Source: Modestobacter sp.
GTDB taxonomy: Bacteria; Actinomycetota; Actinomycetes; Mycobacteriales; Geodermatophilaceae
Assembly (NCBI GenBank): GCA_025965635.1
Contig: JAOPWO010000211.1
Span: forward strand, 1-19,216
DNA length: 19,216 nt
Reading direction: 5' to 3'
In this document: one piece after another, positions 1 through 7,417 of the stretch
How the letters are laid out: each line of letters starts with the position of its first letter
Numbering within the stretch: position 1 is the stretch's first letter
Made by a program: the position numbers and the translations under genes
The notes under the pieces: generated by a model
The model's database searches: none
Told to the model about the DNA's origin: nothing
Seen by the model: the letters and a program-made list of their open reading frames with translations, nothing else

Positions 1-174
1 GTCGGCAGCGCCGCCGCGCGGGACCCGGGCGAGGACCTGGCCCCGCCGCCCGGGGTTGGTGATCTCCCGCCAGTCGCCATCAGCGGCCGCCACCCACGAC
101 CCACCGATCAACATCAACCGGGTGGGAGTGGACGTGGTCCCGGCAGGTGGGGCCAGCACGCTCTGGTCGGTCAT
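1..174 (-). CDS. Aldehyde dehydrogenase, N-terminal part (cut by window edge)
   Basis: Only the first 58 codons are present, running off the left edge. The ATG at 174-172 follows a good ribosome site (CAGGAG, about 6 nt upstream). The translation contains LMLIGGSWVAAADGDW, then EITNPGRRGQVLARVPRGGAAD. This is the usual opening of NAD(P)-dependent aldehyde dehydrogenases: an IGGxWV start followed by NPxxGxVLAxVPxG, the first strand of the NAD-binding domain. These enzymes oxidise aldehydes to carboxylates in the cytoplasm. The catalytic Cys and Glu lie outside the window, so substrate and completeness cannot be judged. The gene is divergent from the sensor phosphatase that starts at 388. Family assignment rests on the N-terminal pattern only. 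Confidence 0.8.
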   Translation of the reverse strand, partial: MTDQSVLAPPAGTTSTPTRLMLIGGSWVAAADGDWREITNPGRRGQVLARVPRGGAAD

Positions 175-387
175 CGACGTCTCCTGTCGGCGGGTGGGCG
201 CGGTACCGGTGCAGCGGCGCGGCTGCTCCGCCGACACCGAGCGTGGCCCACCAGGAGGGCGGCCGCCAGAGCAGCGGTCGGCCCGTCACCTGCGCTCCGC
301 CCCGGCGCCGGGAGCGGGTCGCGCCGCTGACCGGCCACCCCGTCCGGCCACCCCGTCCGGCGAACTGGGGGAGAATGCCTCGGGCCG
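175..387. promoter_or_regulatory. Divergent intergenic region, aldehyde dehydrogenase / sensor phosphatase
   Basis: This 213-bp gap must hold the promoters of both flanking genes. I could not pick out a convincing -35/-10 pair. A 13-bp direct repeat (CCGGCCACCCCGT) occurs twice in tandem at 331-343 and 344-356, shortly before the phosphatase start. Its meaning is unknown and it could be chance in this GC-rich sequence. Confidence 0.3.
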
Positions 388-3129
388 GTGAGCGAGAGGG
401 GCAGGACGATGGTCGTTGGCGGTGAGGACGCCGATGCTGCGCTGCCGCTCCCGTCGTTGCAGCTGCCGGAGTCCGCGTCGGACGACGGGGACGCGCGCCG
501 GACTCTGCTCGAGCTGGCCACCACGGCCGCCGGCGTCGGCACGTTCGACTGGGACCTGGTCACCGGCGTGCTGACCTGGGACAGCCGGCTGATCGAGCTG
601 TTCGGGTACGAGACGACGACGTTCGACCAGACGATCGAGGGCTTCACCACCCGGCTGCACCCGCACGACGTCGTGCGTGTCGGGGACGTGCTGCAGCAGG
701 CGATCGACAGCTGCGGGGACCTGGAGACCGAGTACCGGATCGTGCTGCCCGACGGGCAGACCCGGTGGCTGGCCGCGCGCGGCCGCGCCCTGTCCGACGA
801 AGGGGGCCGGACGGTCCGCCTGCTGGGTGCGGCCTGGGACATCACCACCCGCCGACAGGCGCAGGACCGTCTCTCCTCGATCCTGGAAGGCATGGCGGTG
901 GGGTTCCTCGCCGTGGACGAGGACTGGGTGATCACCCACGTCAACGCCGAGGGTGAGCGGATCACCGGCCGTCCTCGCGCCGAGCTGATCGGCCGGACGT
1001 TGTGGACGGAGTTCCCGTCCGCCGTCGGGACCGACTTCGAGGAGGGGTACCGCCGCGCGGTCGCCACGGGGCAGCAGGTCTCCTTCGACGCGCACCACCC
1101 CGCGCCGCTGGACATCTGGGTGGAGGTCCGCGCCGTGCCCGCCGCCGACGGCCTGTCGCTGTACTTCCTCGACATCACCGAGCGGCGCCGGAACGAGGAG
1201 CGGTCCCAGCGGGCCACCCGCCGGGAGCGGTTGCTCAGCCGGATCACCGGGGAGCTGGTGGGCACGCTGGACGCCGAGGAGGCGACCTCACGGCTCTCCC
1301 GGCTGGTGGTGCCGGCGCTCGCCGACTGGTGCGTCGTCACCCTCGTGGACGACGACGAGCAGGCTGGGTCGCGCCGCGGTCTTCGGCACGCCGGCTGCTG
1401 GCACGTCGACCCGGCCCTGCGCCCGGTCACCGAGACCTATGCCCGGACACGGCTGTCCGCGTTGACCGACGACGCGGTCGTGGTGCGGGCCCTGGCCTCC
1501 GGCGAGCCCCAGTTGCTCGCGTCCGGCGCTGCGTCGCAGGCGATGGCCATGCTGAGCCGCGGCCCGGTCCGCGACCTGATGGCCAGCCTCGCGCCGGAGT
1601 CGCTCGTCGTGCTCCCGCTGACCGGCCGGACCGGGCCGGTGGGCCTGTTGACGCTGGCCAACGGTGCAGCAGCCGGCGCCTTCACCGCCGACGACCTCAC
1701 CACCGCCCGGCACGTGGCCGCCCGGGCCGGGCTGGTGCTGGACAACGCCCGGCTGTACCGCCAGCAGCGCGGGCTCGCCGAGGGGCTGCAGCGGTCCCTG
1801 CTCACCGCCCCGCCGGAGCCGGACCACGCCCAGGTCGTCGTCCGCTACGTACCCGCCGGGCAGGCCGCCCAGGTGGGCGGCGACTGGTACGACGCCTTCC
1901 TGCAACCCGGCGGAGCCACCGTCCTGGTCATCGGCGACGTCATCGGGCACGACACCCAGGCCGCCGCCGTCATGGGCCAGATCCGCACGATCGTGCGGAC
2001 CATCGGCGCGGCGGACGGCCACGGACCGGCCGAGATCCTGCGCCGGGTCGACGCGGTCATGGAGACACTGCAGGTCGGCACCGCGGCGACCGTCGCCGTC
2101 GCCCGGCTGGAGCAGACCCCTGCCGAACGGGCCAGGGGCCTCACCCGGCTGCGGTGGTCCAACGCCGGGCACCCGCCGCCGATGGTCCTCAACCCCGACG
2201 GCAGCGTGCTGCCCCTCGTCGGCCTGCGGGCGGACCTGCTCGTCGGCGTGCGCCCGGACGCACCCCGCCGCGAGCACGAGGTGGTCCTGGACACCGACTC
2301 GGTCGTGCTGCTGTACACCGACGGGCTGGTCGAGCGCCGCGACCAGGACCTCGATGCCGGGCTGGAGCGTCTCCACCGGGCACTCGAGGACCTGGCCGGC
2401 AGCGACCTCGACCACCTGTGCGACCAACTGCTCGCCCGCATGCTGCCGGACAGCCCGGACGACGACGTGGCTCTGGTCGCCGTCCGGCTGCACCCGCAGG
2501 ACGCGCCCCGTCCGGTGGAGGCAGGCCCGAACCGGGTACCGCCCGGCGTCCCCGACCCCCCGCGGGGGTGGACCGGCCGGACTGATCGGCGGTCCACCCT
2601 GCCCCCCGGCGCGTCAGCCCGCAGAGTTGAGGCGTCGCCCGTTCCACCCCGCCCACCGCGTACGCAGGAGCACATGAGCATCGAGCCGACCGACGTGTGG
2701 GCACAGCGCCCCGCCCCGGACGTCAGCGGGCGGGCTGACACCACCTGGACGTGGGAGATCACCCACCCGGCGGAGCTCACCGCTGCCCGCGGTGCCCTGC
2801 GGGACGACCTGTCCGACGCGGCGCTGCCGGCCGGCGCCGAACCCGACGACGTCGACCGCCTGCTGCTCGCCTTCGAGGAGCTGTCGTCCAACGGGTTGCG
2901 GCACAGCCGCGCCCCCATCACGGTCACCGTCACCGGCACGTCCAGCGGGTGGCTCATCGACGTCAGCGACGCCCGGCCCGACCGGCCGCCCACCCCGGCG
3001 GTCGGCCGTGACCCGGCGCTGGGCGGGCTGGGGCTGCACCTGATCGCCCGGCTGTCCGCCAGTCACGGATGGTGCGTCCTCCGTGGCCGCAAGCACGTCT
3101 GGGCCTGCCTGACGCCGGCCGGCGCCTGA
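388..3129 (+). CDS. PAS-PAS-GAF-PP2C (SpoIIE-type) phosphatase fused to a HATPase_c anti-sigma kinase domain
   Basis: A 913-aa cytoplasmic signalling protein. Order of domains: PAS at about residues 40-155; a second PAS at about 163-270; GAF at about 280-457; a SpoIIE-type PP2C phosphatase at about 462-702; a Pro/Arg-rich linker at about 703-762; HATPase_c at about 763-913. Phosphatase motifs visible are GGDWYDAF (497-504), GDVIGH (516-521), NAGHPPP (592-598), YTDGLVERR (643-651) and DDDVALVAVR (691-700), including the expected metal-binding aspartates. The kinase part has the N-box EELSSNGLRHS (about 830) and the G-box GLGLHL (about 880). By family knowledge, SpoIIE phosphatases dephosphorylate anti-anti-sigma STAS proteins and RsbW-like kinases phosphorylate them; having both in one chain is inference-rich. 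The GTG at 388 is used here; an ATG at 409 with GAGAGGGG upstream is equally possible. The last domain also has its own ATG and ribosome site (see the entry at 2674). Confidence 0.9.
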   Translation: MSERGRTMVVGGEDADAALPLPSLQLPESASDDGDARRTLLELATTAAGVGTFDWDLVTGVLTWDSRLIELFGYETTTFDQTIEGFTTRLHPHDVVRVGDVLQQAIDSCGDLETEYRIVLPDGQTRWLAARGRALSDEGGRTVRLLGAAWDITTRRQAQDRLSSILEGMAVGFLAVDEDWVITHVNAEGERITGRPRAELIGRTLWTEFPSAVGTDFEEGYRRAVATGQQVSFDAHHPAPLDIWVEVRAVPAADGLSLYFLDITERRRNEERSQRATRRERLLSRITGELVGTLDAEEATSRLSRLVVPALADWCVVTLVDDDEQAGSRRGLRHAGCWHVDPALRPVTETYARTRLSALTDDAVVVRALASGEPQLLASGAASQAMAMLSRGPVRDLMASLAPESLVVLPLTGRTGPVGLLTLANGAAAGAFTADDLTTARHVAARAGLVLDNARLYRQQRGLAEGLQRSLLTAPPEPDHAQVVVRYVPAGQAAQVGGDWYDAFLQPGGATVLVIGDVIGHDTQAAAVMGQIRTIVRTIGAADGHGPAEILRRVDAVMETLQVGTAATVAVARLEQTPAERARGLTRLRWSNAGHPPPMVLNPDGSVLPLVGLRADLLVGVRPDAPRREHEVVLDTDSVVLLYTDGLVERRDQDLDAGLERLHRALEDLAGSDLDHLCDQLLARMLPDSPDDDVALVAVRLHPQDAPRPVEAGPNRVPPGVPDPPRGWTGRTDRRSTLPPGASARRVEASPVPPRPPRTQEHMSIEPTDVWAQRPAPDVSGRADTTWTWEITHPAELTAARGALRDDLSDAALPAGAEPDDVDRLLLAFEELSSNGLRHSRAPITVTVTGTSSGWLIDVSDARPDRPPTPAVGRDPALGGLGLHLIARLSASHGWCVLRGRKHVWACLTPAGA
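2674..3129 (+). CDS. Possible internal translation start giving a separate HATPase_c protein
   Basis: In frame inside the 913-aa ORF, an ATG at 2674 is preceded by GCAGGAGCAC, a well-placed ribosome site. It would yield a 151-aa stand-alone RsbW-like ATP-binding protein beginning MSIEPTDVWAQ. The preceding 60 codons are Pro/Arg-rich and read like translated intergenic DNA. This can mean either a true fusion with an extra internal product, or two adjacent genes whose stop codon was lost by mutation or by a sequence error in the C/G runs near 2547-2567. The domain is certain; separate expression is inference. Confidence 0.4.
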   Translation: MSIEPTDVWAQRPAPDVSGRADTTWTWEITHPAELTAARGALRDDLSDAALPAGAEPDDVDRLLLAFEELSSNGLRHSRAPITVTVTGTSSGWLIDVSDARPDRPPTPAVGRDPALGGLGLHLIARLSASHGWCVLRGRKHVWACLTPAGA

Positions 3130-3151
3130 CCGGGTCGACCCGCGCTGCGGG

Positions 3152-3379
3152 TCAGAGCCCGAGGTGCCGCTCGTCGCCGCCGACGTCGGTGTCCAGCCCG
3201 GCGCCGAGCGGGGTCACCGCCCCGTCGGCCCGCTCGGGCAGGTGCCGGGCGAGCAGGCCGCGCACCGCGGCGACGGCCGCGTCGCCGCCAGGGAGCCACG
3301 GCGCCTCCTCGGGTCCGGTTCCGGTGGTCGCCCGGTGGGGTGCTCGGATCACCGGGCGCACCGGGCACCGGCGCACCAC
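3152..3379 (-). CDS. Possible small hypothetical protein or gene remnant
   Basis: A minus-strand frame ending at TGA 3154-3152, just past the convergent sensor phosphatase, has strongly coding-like codon use: nearly every third position is G or C while second positions are mixed. The tail reads APWLPGGDAAVAAVRGLLAR, then HLPERADGAVTPLGAGLD. No ATG is available. The GTG at 3379-3377 gives about 75 aa but has no clear ribosome site, and the frame stays open further upstream. The segment LLARHLPERADGAVTPLGAG loosely resembles the start of APH-type phosphotransferases, but the ORF stops where that fold would begin, so it could be a truncated remnant. Function unknown. Confidence 0.3.
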   Translation of the reverse strand: MVRRCPVRPVIRAPHRATTGTGPEEAPWLPGGDAAVAAVRGLLARHLPERADGAVTPLGAGLDTDVGGDERHLGL

Positions 3380-3558
3380 GAGGACGACGTGGGCGGGAGG
3401 CGCGCGGGAAGTCCCCGGGAGGTGTAGACCATCAGGTGGGTGCGGCGTCCAGACCGCCTCGCCCTCGACGGCCGGGCGCCCCCGGCAGCGGTACCGGACC
3501 CCGGGCCGGCCATCCACCGGTCCACGCGACCTGCTCGATCGAGCGGAGAGGGAGACCG

Positions 3559-3906
3559 ATGGCGACCGACCGGCCTGACCCCGGCGAGTTCCTCGAACTG
3601 GCGCAGCGGATGCTCGGCCAGCTCTTCGGCGATCAGCGCAGCGGCGACGATCCGTGGGCCGAGGCGACGCGCCGTCCACGGGAACGTTCCGCGAGCTCGC
3701 AGGGCAACCGCGAACTCAGCCCCGAGCGGCAGCGCGAGAACCTCACGTTCGCACTCGCCACGCGTGCCGTCGAGGCGCTCGAGGACCTCGCGCTCAACGT
3801 CGCAGCGATCCGTCAGCGGCTCGAGCGCCGGGACACGCAGGCCCCGGACGTGCGCCCCGCGGACGAGGCGCGGGGCCCGGACGAGGCTGGCGCCGGCGGT
3901 CAGTAG
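3559..3906 (+). CDS. Hypothetical protein, 115 aa, charged and helical
   Basis: I do not recognise this family. The ATG at 3559 follows a strong purine-rich ribosome site (GGAGAGGGAGA at 3545-3555). The frame is open further upstream, but those residues are Gly/Pro/Arg-rich and unlike a protein. The product is soluble with no membrane segment. An N-terminal helix (EFLELAQRMLGQLFGDQ) is followed by a charged linker, then a long amphipathic helix (RENLTFALATRAVEALEDLA through IRQRLERR), then a charged disordered tail. The pattern suggests a small oligomerising or adaptor protein, but that is inference. It stands alone, followed 11 nt later by an 8-bp tandem repeat. Confidence 0.65.
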   Translation: MATDRPDPGEFLELAQRMLGQLFGDQRSGDDPWAEATRRPRERSASSQGNRELSPERQRENLTFALATRAVEALEDLALNVAAIRQRLERRDTQAPDVRPADEARGPDEAGAGGQ

Positions 3907-3917
3907 GCGCCCTCGGG

Positions 3918-3960
3918 TCGACACGTCGACACCTCGACACCTCGACACCTCGACACCTCG
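3918..3960. repeat. 8-bp tandem repeat (TCGACACC), about 5.4 copies
   Basis: Units lie at 3918-3925 (TCGACACG), 3926-3933, 3934-3941, 3942-3949 and 3950-3957 (all TCGACACC), with a partial TCG at 3958-3960. It starts 11 nt after the stop of the 115-aa gene. The period is not a multiple of three and the tract is outside any confident gene. It could vary in copy number by slippage. Confidence 0.9.
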
Positions 3961-4330
3961 GCAGGCGTGCTCGGTACCCGGGTCCGCCGGCGCTGGGACG
4001 GCCGGTGGACGGGTGGCCCCCGACCGGACGGCGAGGCCTCCACGAGCGCCCGCGGCCGGGACTCCGTGCCCTCCCGCAGCGCGTCCAGGGTCGGGGCGGC
4101 CAGCACGTACGAGCCCGTCCCGGCGACCTCGACGGGGACCTCCGATCGTCTCGTGACCCAGGCGCCGGTCCGATCGTGGTCCGGTCCCGATGTCCGAACC
4201 TGGGCCCGGCGTCGGTCCATCGGGGCAGCGGGGCGCAGATCCCCGTGCTCGCCCCCGCACGCCCCTTCCCGGGCACGCCGGGACGCCCTAGCGTCGGGGC
4301 TCTCGCCGGGACGGGCCCGGCCACCGCCCC
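3961..4330. other. Intergenic stretch without a confident gene
   Basis: About 370 bp before the CBS-protein ribosome site. On the minus strand, roughly 4205-4010, one frame reads EVPVEVAGTGSYVLAAPTLD, then ALREGTESRPRALVEAS. Its G/C-rich third codon positions look coding-like, and a GGAGGT lies just upstream at the 5' side, but no ATG or GTG follows that site. It may be a decayed or frameshifted small gene. Nothing else was recognised here. Confidence 0.35.
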
Positions 4331-4340
4331 GGAGGCAGTC

Positions 4341-5054
4341 GTGCAGGTCAGAGACGTGATGACCCACGAGGTGGTCACCGTGGGTCCGGACACGTCGGCG
4401 AAGTACGCCGCCGAGGTGATGACCGGGCGCGGCTACGCGGCGCTGCCCGTCGTGGACGACGACCGCCGGGTGGTCGGGATCGTCGCGGAGGTCGACGTGC
4501 TCCGCGAGCGCATTCCGCAGGACCCGCGGCTGCACCTGCGCCGTGAGGCGCCGGCCGCTGCCCCGCCGCCGACGCTCGTGCGCGGGGTCATGACCAGCCC
4601 GGCGCGGACCGTTCCGGTCACCGCCGACATCGCCGACGTCGCCCGGCTCTTCCTGGACCAGCGGCTGCGCAGCGTCCCCGTGGTCGACGGCGAGCGGCTG
4701 GCCGGCATCGTCAGCCGTCGCGACGTGCTGCGCACGCTGGTCCGGTCCGACGATGAGATCGCCACCGACGTCCGGCGGCTGGTCGAGTCCTACACCGGCG
4801 GGTTCGACGACTGGCAGGTCAGGGTCGCCCAGGGGGCGGTCACCCTGTCCCCGCGCACCGGCGCGCCGGCCGGCGCCACCGGGACCGACGCCGCGAGCGA
4901 GGAACGCGCGGTGCTCACCCTGGCCCGCACCGTCCCCGGCGTGGTGCACGCCGGGCTCGAGGTCCCGGCTCCCGACGCCGTCCTGACGTCCTTGACGGAC
5001 CCCGAGGGCGCGGGCGCAGCGACCGCGGCCGCCGACCTCGACGAGAGCCCGTGA
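4341..5054 (+). CDS. CBS-CBS-BON domain protein
   Basis: A 237-aa soluble protein. The GTG start at 4341 has a GGAGG at 4331-4335. CBS1 spans about residues 1-55 (VRDVMTHEVVTVGPD, then ALPVVDDDRRVVGIV). CBS2 spans about 80-135 (VRGVMTSPARTVPVTA, then SVPVVDGERLAGIVSRRDVL). A BON-like domain follows at about 139-207 (EIATDVRRLVESY, with VRVAQGAVTLS). CBS pairs bind adenine nucleotides and act as energy or redox sensors; CBS-BON proteins are common stress-associated proteins in actinobacteria whose partners are mostly unknown. The frame is open upstream, but that part is low-complexity. The stop overlaps a GTG (GTGA at 5051-5054), so the next small gene may be translationally coupled. Confidence 0.88.
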   Translation: MQVRDVMTHEVVTVGPDTSAKYAAEVMTGRGYAALPVVDDDRRVVGIVAEVDVLRERIPQDPRLHLRREAPAAAPPPTLVRGVMTSPARTVPVTADIADVARLFLDQRLRSVPVVDGERLAGIVSRRDVLRTLVRSDDEIATDVRRLVESYTGGFDDWQVRVAQGAVTLSPRTGAPAGATGTDAASEERAVLTLARTVPGVVHAGLEVPAPDAVLTSLTDPEGAGAATAAADLDESP

Positions 5055-5116
5055 CGCACCCGTCCCCCGACCCGGGCGGCCGTGGGCGGTCGCCGGTCCC
5101 ACCAGGGGGCGACGCC

Positions 5117-5362
5117 ATGCGAGGACGTCGGTGGCAGGACCTCACCTGGGCACAGCGGACCGCCGTCCTGGTCCTCGGAGCGGTGCAGCTCTCGCTGGCC
5201 GCGACGGCGTGGGCGGACCTGGCAGGACGGAAGGCCGAGGAGGTCAACGGGAGCAGGGCCCGCTGGGCGGCGATCATCGCGATCAACTGGTTCGGCCCGC
5301 TGGCCTGGTTCCGCTGGGGCCGCCGCCGGTGCAGTCCGCCGACCAGCGGTCCCCGTCGTTGA
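5117..5362 (+). CDS. Small PLDc_N-type membrane protein
   Basis: An 81-aa protein with two predicted membrane segments: AVLVLGAVQLSLAATAW, and WAAIIAINWFGPLAWFRWG. A short loop (ADLAGRKAEEVNGSRAR) separates them. This helix-loop-W...N..GPL.(Y/W)..WG layout matches the phospholipase D N-terminal (PLDc_N) domain, a membrane-anchoring module often found alone in actinobacteria with no catalytic activity. The ATG at 5117 with AGGGGG upstream was chosen. An alternative in-frame GTG at 5051 overlaps the CBS-protein stop and adds 22 Pro/Gly-rich residues. The gene is probably co-transcribed with the CBS protein. The function of stand-alone PLDc_N proteins is not established. Confidence 0.7.
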   Translation: MRGRRWQDLTWAQRTAVLVLGAVQLSLAATAWADLAGRKAEEVNGSRARWAAIIAINWFGPLAWFRWGRRRCSPPTSGPRR

Positions 5363-6081
5363 GACGTCGGGGGTCGAGGGTCCGGATCGTGGGGTCGGCG
5401 ATGGAGGCCGCAGGCGCAGTCGAGGGCTTCGGCGCTGCCGGTGGGTGAGCCGCCGGGCAGGTAGTTCTCCTCGAAGTCGTGCGGCCGCCGCGATGGCCGC
5501 CACCCGTGGTCCCGTACCGGCCGATGAGCACACGGCCGACGACCCCGCCCCGACGAACCGCCGCTGGTCGTCGTCGCTGATCGCGTGGCCGGCGGGATCG
5601 CCCGTCTGGCTCGTGGATGACCACGTCGCGGCCGACTGTCGATTCCTCCGTCACGCGGTCGTCAGGGACGAGCAGGAGTTCGCTGCCACGTCGTCCCGGC
5701 TGCTGGGCAGTAGGACGTTCCCACCCGACCACGTCGAGTCCGGATGACGGGCCGTGACCTCGTCATCGCTGCGGCTGACGGTGGACCCCGTCGACGTCTT
5801 CCCGATGGTGGTCGTGACCTGTTGCGGGGGGCCGAGCCCCCGGCGACGGCGGCCGAGGGGACCGGTCGCCCGGTCGACAGGTCCGTCGCGCCGACCTGTC
5901 CGGTGGGCACGACGAAGCGGTGCCCTACCTTCGCGCCGGGCCGAGAGCACCCGGACCGGCACCGACGTGACGGCGACACCGGGCAGCAGCGCGGCGGACG
6001 GCACCGGCGTGACGATCGCTGACGTCGCCGTGCTGCCCCGCACCGCGCGACGGCGCGGGGTCCGCTGCCTAGGGTGGCGGC
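5363..6081. other. Long stretch (about 720 bp) with no convincing gene
   Basis: Open frames exist on both strands, but their translations are Arg/Pro/Ser-rich, lack ribosome sites and match nothing I know. One short minus-strand fragment around 5478-5410 reads DFEENYLPGGSPTGSAEALD then CACGL and looks protein-like, but it has no start and breaks into Arg/Pro-rich sequence. It may be a gene relic. The promoter of the zinc-ribbon gene should lie at the right end. No RNA gene was recognised. Confidence 0.4.
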
Positions 6082-6285
6082 GTGTTCTTCCTCTTCGGCT
6101 TCGGCACCAAACAGCACGACCTGGGTCCCGGGGATGTCCGCAGCTGCGCGCGCTGCGGCAACACCACGCGGTGGGCCCGGGTGCGGCAGGTCAAGCAGTT
6201 CACGGTGTTCTTCGTGCCGATCGCCCGGTGGGGACGCCGACAGTTCGAGGTGTGCGGGATCTGCGGCACCGCCGTCGACGTCTGA
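6082..6285 (+). CDS. Zinc-ribbon domain protein, 67 aa
   Basis: A complete small protein starting at GTG 6082, with AGGGTGG just upstream. The layout is FFLFGFGTKQHDLGPG, then CARC (Cys22, Cys25), a hydrophobic stretch QFTVFFVPIARWG, and CGIC (Cys58, Cys61). The two CxxC pairs form a predicted zinc ribbon. This is the zinc-ribbon family with an N-terminal (I/F)xGxxTK motif and a central FFIPxxxxG motif that is widespread in actinobacteria and other bacteria. It may associate with the membrane through the short hydrophobic parts. Its molecular role is unknown. It converges with the minus-strand slipin operon, with a small hairpin between them. Confidence 0.85.
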   Translation: MFFLFGFGTKQHDLGPGDVRSCARCGNTTRWARVRQVKQFTVFFVPIARWGRRQFEVCGICGTAVDV

Positions 6286-6288
6286 GCA

Positions 6289-6312
6289 CGTCGGCGCGAG
6301 GGTGGGCCGACG
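6289..6312. terminator. Hairpin between convergent genes
   Basis: Inverted repeat CGTCGGC (6289-6295) and GCCGACG (6306-6312) with a 10-nt loop. It lies 3 nt after the zinc-ribbon stop and 23 nt past the stop of the convergent stress-protein fragment. It has no T-run, which is usual in such high-GC genomes. A bidirectional terminator role is inference. Confidence 0.5.
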
Positions 6313-6335
6313 CGACCCCTCGCCCGGTCCGCGCG

Positions 6336-6557
6336 TCAGCTGCCGACAGGGCCTGGCGCGCCACCGCCCGAGGGCTGCAGGGTCAGCGGTGACGACGTGG
6401 GGGCCCAGGGATCGAAGGCGATCTGCGGCTGGAGTGCGTGCACGATCCGCAGCCGGGCACCTCGGGCCGCAGCCTCGGCCGCCGCCCACTCCAGCACCTC
6501 CCCCACCGGGTGCGCGACGGTGACCGCGACCACGACCGGCGGCCGGCACGCGGTCAT
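6336..6557 (-). CDS. Truncated universal stress protein (N-terminal fragment, 73 aa)
   Basis: The translation PPVVVAVTVAHPVGEVLEWA, then AAEAAARGARLRIVHALQPQ, follows the first strand-helix-strand of the UspA fold (normally VVVGVDGSxxSxxALxWAxxEAxxRGAxLxVVHA). The DGS motif is replaced by TVAH. The protein stops after 73 aa, about half of a normal single Usp domain (about 140-150 aa), so the ATP-binding GxxGxG loop is absent. Its ATG (6557-6555) overlaps the slipin TGA as ATGA, which implies translational coupling. No continuation of the domain is seen before the convergent zinc-ribbon gene. It may be a decayed gene kept in frame by its position, or a reduced partner of the operon. Nucleotide binding is doubtful. 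Confidence 0.65.
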   Translation of the reverse strand: MTACRPPVVVAVTVAHPVGEVLEWAAAEAAARGARLRIVHALQPQIAFDPWAPTSSPLTLQPSGGGAPGPVGS

Positions 6558-7417
6558 GACGGCAGCGGAGAGGGGGCCGGCACGGCAGCCACCGGAGGTG
6601 CCGGCTCGCGAGGCGCACCGACCGGCACCGCCGTCGCAGGAGGGGCGCCGGCGCTGGTCCGCTCCGGGAGCGTGGACCGTTCCAGGAAGCGGAGGAGCTC
6701 GACCGGGAAAGGCAGCACGAGGGTCGAGTTCTTCTCCGAGGCGACCTCGACGACGGTCTGGAGCAACCGCAGCTGGAGCGCAGCCGGATGCTCCGCCATC
6801 ACCTCGGCGGCCTGGGCGAGCTTCTCGGAGGCCTGCAGTTCGCCCTCGGCGGTGATGACCCGCGACCGCCGTTCGCGCTCGGCCTCGGCCTGCCGCGACA
6901 TCGACCGCTTCATGGACTCCGGCAGTGCGACGTCCTTGATCTCGACCCGGTCGATGTGGACGCCCCAGTCGAGAGCGGGGCTGTCGATCATGAGCTCGAG
7001 CCCCTGGTTGAGGCGTTCACGGTTGGACAGCAGGTCGTCGAGGTCGCTCTTGCCGATGATGGAGCGCAGCGAGGCCTGGGCGACCTGACCGATGGCCGCG
7101 TCGTAGTTCTGCACGTCGACGGTGACCTTCATCGGGTCGAAGACGCGGAAGTAGACGACGGCGTCGACCTTCACCGTCACGTTGTCCCGGGTGATGCCCT
7201 CCTGGGCCGGGACGGGCATCGTGATGATCTGCATGGTGACCTTGTGCAGCCGGTCGGCGACGGGCACCAGCACGGTCAGCCCTGGCCCACGGACCTCGGG
7301 CAGGGCGCGGCCGAAGCGGAAGACGATCCCCCGCTCGAACTGGGTGACGACGCGGATGCTGGACCCGAGCAGGACCAGCGCGGCGACAGCGATCGCGAGC
7401 AGTACGTAGGACACCAT
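6554..7417 (-). CDS. Slipin / stomatin-like SPFH membrane protein
   Basis: A 287-aa protein. An N-terminal membrane segment (residues about 2-20, VSYVLLAIAVAALVLLGSS) is followed by the SPFH/band-7 domain (about 21-200: VVTQFERGIVFRFGRALPEV, VTVKVDAVVYFRVFDPMKV, ALDWGVHIDRVEIKDVALPE). Next come a helical EAERERRSRVITAEGELQAS coiled-coil segment and a Pro/Ala-rich tail. Slipins form large membrane-attached oligomers in membrane microdomains. The usual bacterial operon partner, an NfeD membrane protein, is not seen in this operon; a DUF3040-like protein is in its place. The ATG at 7417 has GGAGGAG upstream and overlaps the TGA of the preceding gene by one base. Family assignment is firm; the cellular role is not. 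Confidence 0.92.
   Translation of the reverse strand: MVSYVLLAIAVAALVLLGSSIRVVTQFERGIVFRFGRALPEVRGPGLTVLVPVADRLHKVTMQIITMPVPAQEGITRDNVTVKVDAVVYFRVFDPMKVTVDVQNYDAAIGQVAQASLRSIIGKSDLDDLLSNRERLNQGLELMIDSPALDWGVHIDRVEIKDVALPESMKRSMSRQAEAERERRSRVITAEGELQASEKLAQAAEVMAEHPAALQLRLLQTVVEVASEKNSTLVLPFPVELLRFLERSTLPERTSAGAPPATAVPVGAPREPAPPVAAVPAPSPLPS

Noticed and set aside
171..1430. 419-aa minus-strand open frame opposite the PAS domains
   Set aside because: Ser/Arg/Thr-rich translation without domains, fully antisense to a clear signalling gene; a GC-content artefact.
1002..2585. 527-aa plus-strand frame inside the phosphatase gene
   Set aside because: Arg/Pro/Gly-rich shadow of the real frame with no recognisable motif.
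3918..3960. Possible CRISPR array
   Set aside because: Units are 8 bp with no spacers; a simple tandem repeat.
3654..5054. 466-aa frame that includes the CBS protein from an earlier ATG
   Set aside because: The extra residues cross the 8-bp repeat and the 115-aa gene and are low-complexity; GTG 4341 has the ribosome site and the domain start.
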